Shown: positions 33,735 through 43,745 of the stretch, piece after piece
Position numbering within the stretch: the first letter of the stretch is position 1
Layout of the letters: each line of letters opens with the position of its first letter
DNA from: Mikania micrantha
Lineage: Eukaryota > Streptophyta > Magnoliopsida > Asterales > Asteraceae
NCBI GenBank assembly: GCA_009363875.1
Contig: CM018690.1
Location: forward strand, 18,121,692 to 18,185,691
DNA length: 64,000 nt
Direction of reading: 5' to 3'
Position numbers and translations under genes: made by a program
The notes under the pieces: model-generated
What the model saw: only the letters and a program-made list of their open reading frames with translations
Databases searched by the model: none
Told to the model about the DNA's origin: nothing

Positions 33735-34324
33735 CACTACTACAAAACTGGGTATTTGCGACGAAATTTTCGGTCGCAAAATAGTCTCAAATAACCATTT
33801 GCAACTACTTTGCTACCAACATAGTCATCACAAAAACCTTCGTAGCTAATACTTTTTTGCGACCACAATTGCGACGGGCAAGTATTTTGCGACCGGTTTT
33901 AGCAACGGATATTCTGGTCGCAATTAATGCGACGGATTAGCTACATGATTTTTGCGACGGGTTTGCGATAAGTTTTTGCGATAGATTTGCGACGAGTTTT
34001 TTGCGACTGTTTTCCGACAAGAATTTTACGATCATTTTGCGACGGGTTTTTTGCGACTATCTTGCGACTAGAAATTTGCAACGACTTTGCAACTAATGCG
34101 CTTGCAAAGAGTTTGCAACAAATTTGCTACCATTTTTCAGCCATTGTACAAACTAAACATTCATCCAAAAACATCAAATATCCAAAATTTTACAAAATTT
34201 TAAATAGAACCTACTTTATAAGCATCAAATATCCAAAACGCAACAAATATCCAAAACGCAACAAATATCCAAAAACATCAAACATCCAAAAACATCAAAC
34301 ATCTAATTTGGTCATATCTTAACT

Positions 34325-35564
34325 CTATGACGGAAGGTTTTTAGTCACAACTCTTAACAGTGACTCAATGCTAGCCATTCTCTCAAGCATAGCCGCTTTC
34401 TCGGCCTTTTCCTTCTCTTTGTCGGCCTTTTCACTTTCCTTTTCTTTCACCAACTCTTCTATAATTTTGTTTAACCTTTGTATCTACAATCAAAAAAACA
34501 TATGCTTCGATTAGTAAATAAATATTAAAACTCAAATACACTAGTACACCCATATATATGTTCACACATAATTGCAATATTACAAAAGAATATAAAAAAC
34601 ATATAAATAATAATTAACTATTTACTATTCACTACATAGTCAATTATTGTCAATCTATTATTCTCAATTTTGATATCAACCATCAAATTTATAAAACATA
34701 CCTCAGAGTCTTGTCTCTCATGTCCACAAGAAGAACTGTCACAAGATGTAGATTGTGTGTCTTTCTTGCAATGAGATTGCCTCCAAATCTCTTCCCATGA
34801 AATGTCGCGTCCCAATTTTTTCTCCTACAAAAAGTAGTATTGAGTTAATAAGAAATTAAATGATAATGTCAACATGGTCTACATACTAAAAGATAAGATT
34901 CATTTACCGCTCTTAGTTTGGCAGTCACAAAGGTTTGTGACCCAAGTGTATGTTTACTGGTTGATTTACTTCTATTAGAGGAGTTTCTTTTGGACTTGTC
35001 TTTCCATGACTGAGTATTCCTAATATCAATCAGTTGTTTCCAATGTTCTGTTCTCATCCATTTTGGCTTAAAGTCAAGTAATATGGAGAAATCATCTCTA
35101 AATTCTAAACCCTTTTCAGCTGCAACTTTCATGGCATCTCCTCGTGCTCTTGATAATAAATCACCAAACTTCCCAGAATTGCATTGTTCCCAACATCTAT
35201 AAATTTGGGCATGCCAAGGCTGCTCCCATTGAAAATAACCCTACAAAAAAGCCACTTAATAATTAATGAATGTAGTTTAATTAGCTATAAAATACGATAT
35301 CAATACAATTTATTTAAGGACACACTTGAAAACGTTCAAACAATCGTTCACGGTCCTCTATAGGAACATCTTTCCATCGTTCCCATGGACCGTTCCACAT
35401 AGACTTCAAGATTGATAAAATAACTCCAGTAGCCTTCGTTTGGTTACTAAATCTATAAAAGAAACAATTGATGACAATCAAAATTAGTAACTTTCATCTA
35501 CATAAAAAGTAATATTAACAATTTGTAACTGCTTACTGATGGTGAACAATCCAAAGCCACTCTC
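34325..35564 (-). CDS. Transposase_24-type (Ptta/En/Spm) protein, spliced
   Basis: Minus-strand exons joined with GT/AG introns keep one frame: about 35564-35537 (last part of the first exon, ...REWLWIVHHQ), 35452-35326 (FSNQTKATGVILSILKSMW and WERWKDVPIEDRE), 35240-34908 (GYFQWEQPWHAQIY to SKHTLGSQTFVTAKLRA), 34824-34702 (EKKLGRDISWEEIWRQSHCK) and 34484-34325 (a Glu/Lys-rich coiled coil ending LLRVVTKNLPS and a stop). These blocks are those of the plant Transposase_24 family, accessory proteins of CACTA elements that probably bind the ends. The true 5' end is not settled: the exon before it shares sequence with a Transpos_assoc ORF in another frame. All five exon junctions are in phase, so it could be expressed. 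Confidence 0.75.
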
Positions 35565-35788
35565 TATTTATCGGATCCGGCACTTGAACTTGGACATTTA
35601 AAACAAGGACATTTTATGTCACGTATTGTTTGACCGTGCATTGTTATCCTTGCGTCAACAATAGCCTCATTTGAAAAAGCAAAGTCTAAAAACAAATTCA
35701 CGTTGTCACAATAATCAACACTAAGAAATCCACTACTATCCGTCATTTCATACATCCACTGTCGATTGATATACCACGCCATTATCAA
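35564..35788 (-). pseudogene. Transposase-associated domain ORF
   Basis: From ATG 35788, MAWYINRQWMYEMTDSSG and then CPCFKC match the small transposase-associated domain found at the N-terminus of CACTA proteins; the cysteines would bind a metal ion. The frame closes with TAG at 35564, and the following Transposase_24 exon starts in a different frame within the last 60 bases, so either an intron or a frameshift separates them. It lacks the rest of a TNP2 transposase. Confidence 0.65.
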
Positions 35789-35789
35789 T

Positions 35790-36580
35790 CAAATCAATGT
35801 TCTCCCTAAAATCCAAAGTTATCATGTCAAGCATATTAATGACTAAACTAAATCCAAATATAAAACTTTTGAAATTTTGAGTTTTTTTTTTGAGTTTCAG
35901 TTTTATGAATTTTCTTCTAAACTAAATCCAATATAAAAGTTCTACTCTTTGTTTCAACTAGTTAGCAGTAGAAACATAGCTAACTTTGAGAATCTAATCA
36001 AGAATGTGTAAATCAATCTCATGATGATTTGTATTTTGATGAAATATTTGACTGAAAGTTGGGTAAACTCTTTTTAGTTATGCAAATTAAAACTCAAGAT
36101 AATAAAAATAAAAACTCAACTAAATTGAAATAAGATATGAACCTGCATGTATAGAAACAACTTATGGTTATCACTAAAGAGTGTGAATCGATAAGTACCT
36201 CTATGCAATATCAGTAAGTTTTAATGCCCAAATCTACCTATTGTTTCAACTTCATCTTCAAAATCTTTCTCAGCTTGTCCTCGATCTACACATAAACCGT
36301 CAAAAATCATCACCAATCGATCAAAAGATTACCATGTTCTTCTATCAAATAACAACTATGAACATATAACAGTGTGATTACCTTTTGTTGAGTAAATTTT
36401 TGAGCTAAAGGGAGATAAGCTGAAGTGAGCTCACTTCTTAGGCTTGCTCAAGTCACACTGGCCATTTAAGAAGCCCAACTTTTATAGACAACAAAACCCA
36501 CAGATCCTTTTTTTTGTTATATTTATCCATATTGCAAGAAATATATTTTTTATTGTTATATATGCAAGAGATTAAAATAC
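35790..36580. other. CACTA 1 interior, non-coding
   Basis: AT-rich sequence between the transposase exons and the captured oxidoreductase exons. I see no coding blocks here; the part next to 36580 is probably intron that came with the captured exon. Confidence 0.45.
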
Positions 36581-36735
36581 CTGAATCACAAATGATCCAA
36601 CTCCACCAGCACCATTTAAAACAAGGATTGATTTACCTTCACTAAACCCAGCCCTTTCTAAACCTTCGTATGCAGTCTCAATTGCAAGAGAGAGTGCAGC
36701 AGCTTGTACAAAATCCAAATTCTTAGGTTTCAAAG
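36581..36735 (-). pseudogene. Captured exon of a quinone/enone oxidoreductase (NADPH-binding part)
   Basis: On the minus strand the exon has an AG before 36735 and GT after 36581 and reads LKPKNLDFVQAAALSLAIET, then AYEGLERAGFSEGKSILVLN and GAGGVGSFVIQ. The GAGGVG turn is the dinucleotide-binding loop of medium-chain reductases of the alkenal/one oxidoreductase or 2-methylene-furan-3-one reductase kind, which reduce reactive carbonyls with NADPH, often in plastids. The exon is uninterrupted but lies inside CACTA element 1, without the rest of the gene. Confidence 0.85.
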
Positions 36736-37116
36736 CTAACAAACAAATTGTGTTTTAAATAGAAAAAAAATTAGCAATTAGACATGAAGATTACACGGCA
36801 TAGCTTAATTCTGCCTAACAAACAAATCTCTATCCCAAATTTCAACCAAAAACGTATCAAATACATGTACGCAACAAACCTACCTTAATCCAAAATCTCA
36901 ACCACAACCGACATAAAAAAGCCGAAAAGGAAAATTCAATCCCAAAACTAGCTGATCTAGGAAGTCGTAACGAGATGCTTGTTTCAATACTGAACAAGTC
37001 TCGGAATAAAAGTTTCATACGATTAACACATAATACCTTCAATTTCTACGCAACAAACAAACCTGAATCCAAAAATTCACTAACCTAAATCAAACCAAAA
37101 TGAGTAATCGTTATAC

Positions 37117-37260
37117 CGGCAAAGGAGAATCGGTAGCTTTGAAGTATCCAAGCCTCCTTTTGTAATCGACAGGATTTAGAGCAGCAGCAACCACCTTCAC
37201 CAACACCTGATCGTCATTTATTTCCGGAACCGCCACATCGGAAGCCGGAGAGGCGGAGGC
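37117..37260 (-). pseudogene. Captured exon of the same oxidoreductase (N-terminal part)
   Basis: On the minus strand the sequence ASDVAVPEINDDQVLVKVVA continues AALNPVDYKRRLGYFKATDS and ends PLP with a GT splice site at 37116. This is the N-terminal catalytic-domain part of the same reductase family, in the same orientation as and upstream of the exon at 36581-36735. The exon that should join them (with the PGYDVAG motif) is missing. Upstream, an Ala/Ser/Pro-rich stretch could be a remnant of a transit peptide. Confidence 0.85.
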
Positions 37261-37789
37261 GGGAGGCAAGAGACGGTGACTACAAAACCTAATTTGAGAA
37301 GTGGAGTAATGTGAGACTTGTGAGTCACGGGATTACAGGAATAACACCAAGTTGGAGAATTCAAATTTTTTAGAGTTGGGCCTTTCTTGGACTTAGCCTT
37401 CATAAGGGGAGTAATGATTTGCAACTATTTTACGACCAACATTTTGCGACCATTTTCCGACTATAATTTTTCGTCTGTTTTGCTACCATAACATAAATTT
37501 CTACGACTGTTTCGCGACGTGAAATTTGCGACGGGATTGCGATGAAACTTTTGCGACCGTTTTACCACCGAAATTTTTTTGATTCACTTGTAATTTTTTC
37601 CTTTTACTTTTGAGACTTTTTTGCAACCAAAAATTAATAGTCGCAAATTTTGCGACAAGTTTGCGACAGTTATCAGTCTGGTCGCAAAATTTACGACAAT
37701 TTTCTTTTGGTAGCAAACCAATCAGAAAATTTGTGACCATTTTTTTTCGGTCGCAAATTTTGTCGCAAATACCCAGTTTTGTAGTAGTG

Positions 37790-38328
37790 ATCATACTGGA
37801 CGGTCAACGGATGGTATGATGCGCCATCAAGTTGACGGTAAAGCATGGCAAGAATTTGATAAGAAATATCCCAATTTTGCCAAAAAACCCATAAAAGTTC
37901 GATTGGGCTTGGCTGCCGATGGCTTTAACCCTTTTGGTAACATGAGCCAGACTTATAGTATTTGGCCAGTGGTGTTGACAACTTATAATACACCACCTTG
38001 GTTATGTATGAAAGGGTCCTCTTTCATGTTAACATTGCTAATTCCAGGTCCTAAATCTCTTGGTAAAGACATTGATGTTTTTCTAAGGCTTTTGGTGGAT
38101 GAGTTGAAAACATTGTGGATTGATGGAGTTCAAATGAGAGTTGCATCAACAAAAACTGTATTCACGATGCGTGCAGCATTATTATGGACAATAAACGATT
38201 ATCCTGCTCGTAGTAGCTTGTCCGGATGGAGTGGTCAAGGTTATAAAGCATGTCCTACTTGTAATGCCGATACACCCTCGTGTCCTGTAACCAATAAAAT
38301 AGCTTTTATTGGTCACAGACGTGTCCTA
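37790..38328 (+). pseudogene. CACTA TNP2 transposase, middle part
   Basis: The plus-strand frame opens right at the end of CACTA 1 and reads TGRSTDGMMRHQVDGKAW, RLGLAADGFNPFGNMSQTYS, MKGSSFMLTLLIPGPKSLGK, and SGWSGQGYKACPTCNADTPS: the core of the Transposase_21 (TNP2) domain of En/Spm elements, which cuts and joins element ends. At about 38328, after NKIAFIGHRR, homology stops and a CACTA subterminal fragment begins. The preceding part of this protein is encoded on the opposite strand at 39845-40730. Confidence 0.88.
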
Positions 38329-38383
38329 CTTGTCGTCGCTATAGCCTATAGCGACGATTATGGAACCCTATTGCGACGACAAT
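38329..38383. repeat. CACTA subterminal hairpin fragment
   Basis: TTGTCGTCGC and GCGACGACAA are exact inverted repeats, with a nested CGTCGCTATAG/CTATAGCGACG pair. The same GTCGCTATA motif lies beside the CACTA end at 41985-42033, so this is probably subterminal sequence of that family. It joins the TNP2 fragment to the PR-10 relic. Confidence 0.6.
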
Positions 38384-38650
38384 TGTTGAAGGGACCTCAA
38401 CTTCGAGAGTTACGATCGACATGATCAATTGATTTCTAAGAAGTAGGAGATTGTTGGTTTTGTTGTAATGAAGTGTTAAGTTTGTAGTATTTATAGACCT
38501 ATGGTTTAGAATGAAGCACACCGATTTGGACCTACTATTCTTTTCATCTAGTTAACATGGATATTATAAACTTTATTGTTTCTGTCGTATAATGACCGAG
38601 ACTTCGGGTACGCTTCACATGGACATTACCTGGAAATGGATTGACATTAC
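38384..38650 (-). pseudogene. PR-10 promoter and first codons, truncated
   Basis: Read on the minus strand, the segment aligns with 12320-12560: the GTGAAGCGTACCCGAAG block, the TATA context CTATAAATACTACAAA, the leader, and the start MSIVTLEVEVPS at 38422. The coding part stops after about twelve codons at the junction with CACTA-like sequence. PR-10 proteins bind hydrophobic ligands; only the control region and the tip of exon 1 survive here. It is either a captured gene piece or the broken end of a paralogue. Confidence 0.88.
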
Positions 38651-39705
38651 TTCTGTTCTCTTACTTATTTAGTTATATATATTTCTATATTTAATTTTGT
38701 TTTTATTTACTATTTAGTTTAATATTGTTAGTAGATGTATTTTGTAATAATATATTAATAACTTGGTTAAAAACTTAAGTATTACATGAGTCAAATAAAT
38801 TAACATATTGTAAATAGCACCATTGTACGTAGATTTCTATAACAGATGTTGTCATTCATTAATAAAATACAAATAATAATAAGTTACATCATTTGGGACT
38901 CCAGACTAGTGCACACTACATAATATTGATTCGGGTGTGAATGGGTCAAACCTGGAACGAACCTGAATTTGTTTAGTTGTTCAAATGAAACCTATGAATC
39001 GATCTATATATTATAAGCTACACTGGTCTCAGGTTAATAAGGTTTAATAGGCTTATTAAGTAAATGGGCCGATAAGACCATTCGATCTTCAAATCCATTC
39101 AAATATAACGCTCAATGGTAAAACCATTCACTATTTGATCAAACAAATTTAAATATTTCTTCAGACATTTCATATGCTTTCTAACTTAAATGGCATGTTC
39201 GGTTCTAAATGCTTGCTGTCATATTTGTGTCGGAATCATTATGTGGATCGGTTATTATTATTATTTTTTTTATCAAACATGTTTGATCAAATTGTGTGAA
39301 TTATATTTCTAATTAATAAATGCAGTGGATTGATTGAAAAAACAAAATAATTTCCACTGGATCACAGTTACAAACAGAAAAACACGGGTATTAAAATTAT
39401 TCTACTATTGATACACACTTTTTTTGTTAACAATTAACAATTTGAGACACCGAGATTCAACAATAGATGATGCTAGAAACATAAGCACATAAGAGTTCCC
39501 GGCTCATAGTAAAAGCAAATGGTGGCTTGCGGTGGTTGATCGTAAACCACGGTTGGGTTCCTACTTGTCTTGTGGGGCGACTAGAACCAAAAAAAGAAAC
39601 AAATGTTTTCCCTTTTTATTGAATTTCCTCGACAGCAACAATACAAGAACAAAATGATTTTTTTTATAATTTTTTTATTAGAGGTCAGGAGATTTTAAAC
39701 TCCTA
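38651..39705. other. Intergenic, no gene seen
   Basis: AT-rich to 39430, then more balanced sequence to 39700. The first part may be more distant PR-10 upstream DNA, but similarity to the 12 kb region is no longer evident. No repeats with a partner elsewhere in the window. Confidence 0.4.
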
Positions 39706-39855
39706 GGGTACGTTTGCTACGAAGGAATGGAATGAACACGAGAATGAAATGAAAAGAGAATGGAATGGGCAAGGGAATAGAACGGGCAAGGGAATAGAAT
39801 GGACGTGGAAAATAAATGAATCATTATCATTCCATTGTCATGTTAGGTTACCTCT
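39706..39855. mobile_element. Small MITE rich in GGAATGGAATGA
   Basis: GGGTACGTTTGCTACGAAGG followed by AATGGAATGA on the left is mirrored by AGGTAACCTAACATGACAAT followed by GGAATGATAA inward from the right. A possible 3-bp duplication CTA flanks it. It lies next to the point where the TNP2 N-terminal part stops. Confidence 0.55.
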
Positions 39856-40730
39856 AGTAATGAAATTTGCCATGTCATATCTTTTGCCGTGAATCGAGAG
39901 CTATACTTTCGTTGAAGACGAGAAGTTAAAGGAAAGTAACGCAACACTTTTTGTGGTACCTTCTTCCCTTTTGTATTCTTATCAACTCATCTACTTTCAT
40001 TACAAATAGGACAATTTTGCTTAAGAGCATTCTCTTTCCAAAACAAAACACAATCATTGCGACAAGCATGAATAGATTGATATCCTAACCCAATCTTTCT
40101 CAACTTCTTCTTAGCTTCATAATGTGATGATGGAATTTGATTTTCTTTTGGAAATGCAGCTCTTAAAAGCTCTAAAAGTTGATCAAATGAACTGTTTGTC
40201 CATTTGTTAATCACTTTAATGTGCATTAATTTTGCAAGAAAATTTAAAGAAGACATCCAAGTACAAGTAGGATATAACTCTGTATTAAGCTCTTTAAACA
40301 ATGTGTTAAATTCTGGATCTAAGCCACCTACATATTCATCTACATCATCGTCATTTGTATTATGTTCCGCCATAACTTCATCAATTGCATCAAACATTTC
40401 ATTGTTTGTTACAAAAGTGTGTGTGTTTAAAGGCCATAGATTTTCTATCTCTACAGCGTTAGGATACCTCTCACCATGATAAATCCATGTTGTATATGAC
40501 TGTAGAAACCCCCGGTCATGTATGTGAGCATAAACCGTACTCAAATTCTGAAGTGACCTATTTGATTTGGCACAACCTTTACATGGGCAATACGTTTTAC
40601 CTTCACTATTGACATGAGTTTTGGCAATCTCCATGAAGTTATTAAGACCGTTTAAGAAATCCGAAGACCTCCGATTTTGCAAGTTTATCCAACTTTTATC
40701 AATTGTTATAGCTATATATAAATAAAACAA
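39850..40730 (-). pseudogene. CACTA TNP2 transposase, N-terminal part
   Basis: From about 40700 leftward the frame shows the transposase-associated block DKSWINLQNRRSSDFLNGLN and YCPCKGC, then YHGERY, an acidic DDDVDEYVGG linker, CTWMSSLNFLAKLMHIKVIN, and GLGYQSIHACRNDCVLFWKE with CPICNESR. A stop at 39987 replaces the expected Trp; the reading continues VDKNTKGKKVPQKVLRYFPL and ends TAKDMTW near 39850. That is exactly where the plus-strand part at 37790 takes over in the family. The split and opposite orientation show a rearrangement. Confidence 0.88.
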
Positions 40731-40860
40731 TTAAATAATAACACATATGCATCTAGCATTCAAATACAAATGCAAGTACAAGTACAACAAATATGATAAA
40801 CCATATCAAACCTAATCTATGATGTAAAGTAGTTCTCAAAGGTGGTGGATCCTAACCCAC

Positions 40861-41017
40861 TTTTTGAATATCCTATCTCATTTAGGATATGTATACACTT
40901 CAACGAGTTAAATATCAAGAAAAACCGGCGGCATTCCGTCTTAACTCCCTAAGTTTTTCTTGATGTTTAACTCGTTGAAGTGTATACATATCCTAAATGA
41001 GATAGAATATTCAAAAA
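40861..41017. repeat. Near-perfect 65-bp hairpin
   Basis: Left arm 40861-40925 and right arm 40953-41017 are reverse complements with only two mismatches, around a 27-base loop. The arms include GAATATCCTATCTC and CACTTCAACGAGTTAAA. A second, smaller inverted pair (ATCCAACATTTA and TAAATGTTGGAT, about 41037-41071) follows. No MITE-type duplications were found. Confidence 0.9.
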
Positions 41018-41711
41018 GCAGTCCCAAAACAGAGACAATCCAACATTTAGCTCTATTAGATAAATGTTGGATGGGCATGTTCTAATGGTTATTCATAGTT
41101 AAACATGCATATTTAAAAACAAATTCAAACATATCATACATAACCATAGCATAAATAAACATAGCATGGATAAATTTAATATAAATCATCTCAACATAGC
41201 ATACATAAACATAGCATGCATAAATTTCATATAAATCATCTCAACATAGCATAAATCAATACACAAGAAGATATTATATTAAATACACAAATAAAAGCTT
41301 AAAAGTCATGTTATATACATTTTCAATATCTTGAATATAAACTTTTCTTCAACCGCAATAATGTCCTAATTTATAATAAAATACAACAAAATCAAATCAA
41401 TATTTATTACATAATGAAACATAAACATACACATATGACATACAATTAGTGTAGTTAAAGTTAAAAACATACACATTACAATTAATGTAGATAAAGTTAC
41501 ACATACACACTTTTATAATTAACAAATCACATACATATACATAATCAAATAGAGAATTACACATACAAACTTTTATAACTAAAACATAAAAAACACATAC
41601 AAAATCAACATACATATACATAATCAAATAGAGAATTACAAATGTATATGAATTTGTAATAATACATATAAATAGAAATACACCAAATCAACATACAATA
41701 CAAACAATATT

Positions 41712-41755
<44 letters not shown>

Positions 41756-41974
41756 TTACACATACACATACACATACACATACACATACAAATACTAATT
41801 ACACATTCACCTACACATACACAACACTTATGTACATACAAAAACATATACATACAAAATTACACAAACATATGAACATACACTTATACCTACGGCCAAA
41901 TACACAATAAATACAAACATTACATCACACATACGAACCAATATACATTCATACGAACCAAAAACCATTCATAC
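41018..41974. repeat. Tandem repeats and TACACA microsatellite
   Basis: From about 41100 to 41265 a unit with CATAGCATAAATAAACATAG and ATATAAATCATCTCAACATAG occurs in two to three diverged copies. From 41714 to 41800 the hexamer CACATA repeats about fourteen times. The rest is AT-rich. Cys/Val/Tyr-rich reading frames on the minus strand are artefacts. Confidence 0.8.
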
Positions 41975-42033
41975 AAACCAATATACATTCGTCGCTATAT
42001 GTGTCGACGCTATAGCCTTGCATTCTTGTAGTG
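41975..42033 (-). mobile_element. CACTA terminal end, element 2
   Basis: On the minus strand the segment starts CACTACAAGAATGCAAGGCT and continues with CGTCGACACATATAGCGACG, a CACTA-type terminus with subterminal GTCGCTATA motifs. It probably belongs to the element that carried the minus-strand TNP2 gene. The opposite end was not found as a CACTA terminus; only subterminal sequence at 38329-38383. Confidence 0.7.
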
Positions 42034-42548
42034 AATATGAAGTTCATCTAGCCACAAAAAGAAATTTAACCTCAACATAGCCTACGTACTGTTTCATTTT
42101 CTTATATTCTTTTTTACTTGCTACAACCATTCAAGTTCTTGTATGTATTCATTTTTATTTTAAATTAGAAAAAAAATGGTTGGAAAAAGGAAAAATTGCT
42201 GGCGTAAGAAAACTAATTTCGTAACGGACTTATTTGTCAATTAACGAAAGAAAAAAATCCCTACAAAAATCTTTTCAAATCTCTACCAAAATCAGCAACT
42301 GATATCATCGCACCATCCATCTCCCTCTTTTGGACACTACATTATCAATTGATAAAATTAAAAAGATGGTGACGATGATATTTTGTAGGAAAGAGCTCAA
42401 CAAAGATGTTATCTGACGCCGTCAACTTTAAAGGCGTCGGCTAAAGAAAGCGAATGTGAGGCGATTTAAACAATGAGACGTGGCTCAATCAAACAGTGTC
42501 ATGTGTGTGATATGTAGCTAAGTCCTTTGTAATCGCATATAAATATAA
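42034..42548. other. Intergenic, nothing recognised
   Basis: Moderately AT-rich sequence with no reading frames of interest and no repeat partner in the window. Confidence 0.4.
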
Positions 42549-43745
42549 CTAGTGGGAATTTTGCTATGATTGTTAATATCAAAACGAAGACATGATCTCG
42601 TATATAAAATGAAAATATAAAAATATGTCACAAAGGTTGTTACTCTAACATAAAACTCTAAAGTGTCACACCGACTAAAAAAAAGTAGTGTATAGTCGTA
42701 AAATATAGCATCAAGAAAAAAAATCATGGAGCAAACAAATAAAAATGAAAAAAAAAATCGTAATCATAGTTTATTAAAAATAATACTATTGTTCATTTGT
42801 AAATATATAATAATAGTAAAAAAATAAAAATGATCTAAAACACGCCTTACACAAAGTTCAATTGCGTAAGTATAGGTTTGAGTAATATCGCTTTAATGAC
42901 ATGAGTACTCCGTCTCAACATTGGTAGCAATATCACAAATATTAAAACATAGATCGAAAACCAGTCGCAATGGCTATCAATCTGTCCTAAAACAATAAAT
43001 CGAATTATCGCAAAAATATACAACACTCCCAAAGAATATGAAAACAAACGTAAGCACACGATGCTAAAATCGTTGGATAGAAATAATAAAATGCTTTTGC
43101 ATTTGCAAAATTTAGCATAAAAAATACGAACATAGAGCTCTCAAATAAAAAGAAGAAAACAATTTTTAATTATTGTTATTTATTTACATTATTATTTAAT
43201 TATTATTAAAACATTTAAGGAAAACACAACAAAAAAATAATTATAGATGTAAAAACATGTCACAATGGCCAATAAATAAAACGAAAAAAATTAATAATTA
43301 ATATTTAATTAAATAATATGATTTTCATTTGTGAGTATTCAATAATGTTAACAAATTAAAAACGACATAAAACGCGTCGCACATAATGCCTCCTAATTAA
43401 CGTAAAACTTGAGTCGTACCGTTTTGACAACCTGAGTACTCTGTCATAACAATGATAACAATATTAAGAATATGAAAAAGTAGAACAAAAAACTCGCCGT
43501 AGTAGCCGTCAATCCGTCCTAAACAATAAACCGAGCCACTGTGAAAGCATGCGACACTTTATAAAAATAAGCGTTGCTAGAAATTATAAAACGAAAATAA
43601 TAGTTAAAAAAAACTATGATAGGAATCAAACCGGCGATCCTTTGCTTCAAACACATAAAAGTTTTAACCGTTATGACAAACGGGCATAAGTGAGTTCTTT
43701 TGTAAGGTATAATCATTCATTTAATTATAGTTATTATTTAACTAG
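42549..43745 (-). mobile_element. Helitron-like element with internal tandem units
   Basis: The minus-strand 3' end is CCCACTAG followed by T, as at 21172-21182, and the adjoining unit (42565-42620) matches the repeats of that Helitron. Two further diverged units lie at 42840-43080 and 43370-43560 (GAGTACTC, CGTC, AAACAATAAA in the same order). The tRNA-like module recurs: on the minus strand GGTTTGATTCC (plus 43622-43632) and AACGGTTAAAAC just before it. The 5' border is not clear and the 3' hairpin has eroded. Confidence 0.6.

Larger units (their letters stand above)
33735..37789 (-). mobile_element. CACTA transposon 1 with captured host exons
   Basis: The left end CACTACTACAAAACTGGG continues GTATTTGCGACGAAA and matches the right end at 37750-37789 as an inverted repeat of about 30 bases or more. 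Both subterminal regions (33770-34120 and 37410-37770) are packed with TTTGCGAC motifs in both orientations, as in En/Spm-type elements. The flanking triplets differ (TTT on the left, ATC on the right), which suggests that one flank was exchanged. It carries a spliced Transposase_24-type gene and fragments of a quinone/enone oxidoreductase gene, all on the minus strand. Confidence 0.88.

Noticed and set aside
33547..33849. Met/Thr/Pro-rich frame
   Set aside because: Translation of the CCATGACC minisatellite running into the CACTA end.
37218..37424. 68-codon minus-strand frame ending LRLPMWRFRK
   Set aside because: It is the wrong frame over the captured oxidoreductase exon; the exon frame reads ASDVAVPEINDDQ.
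41397..41853. Cys/Val/Tyr-rich minus-strand frames
   Set aside because: They translate the CACATA microsatellite and its AT-rich flank.
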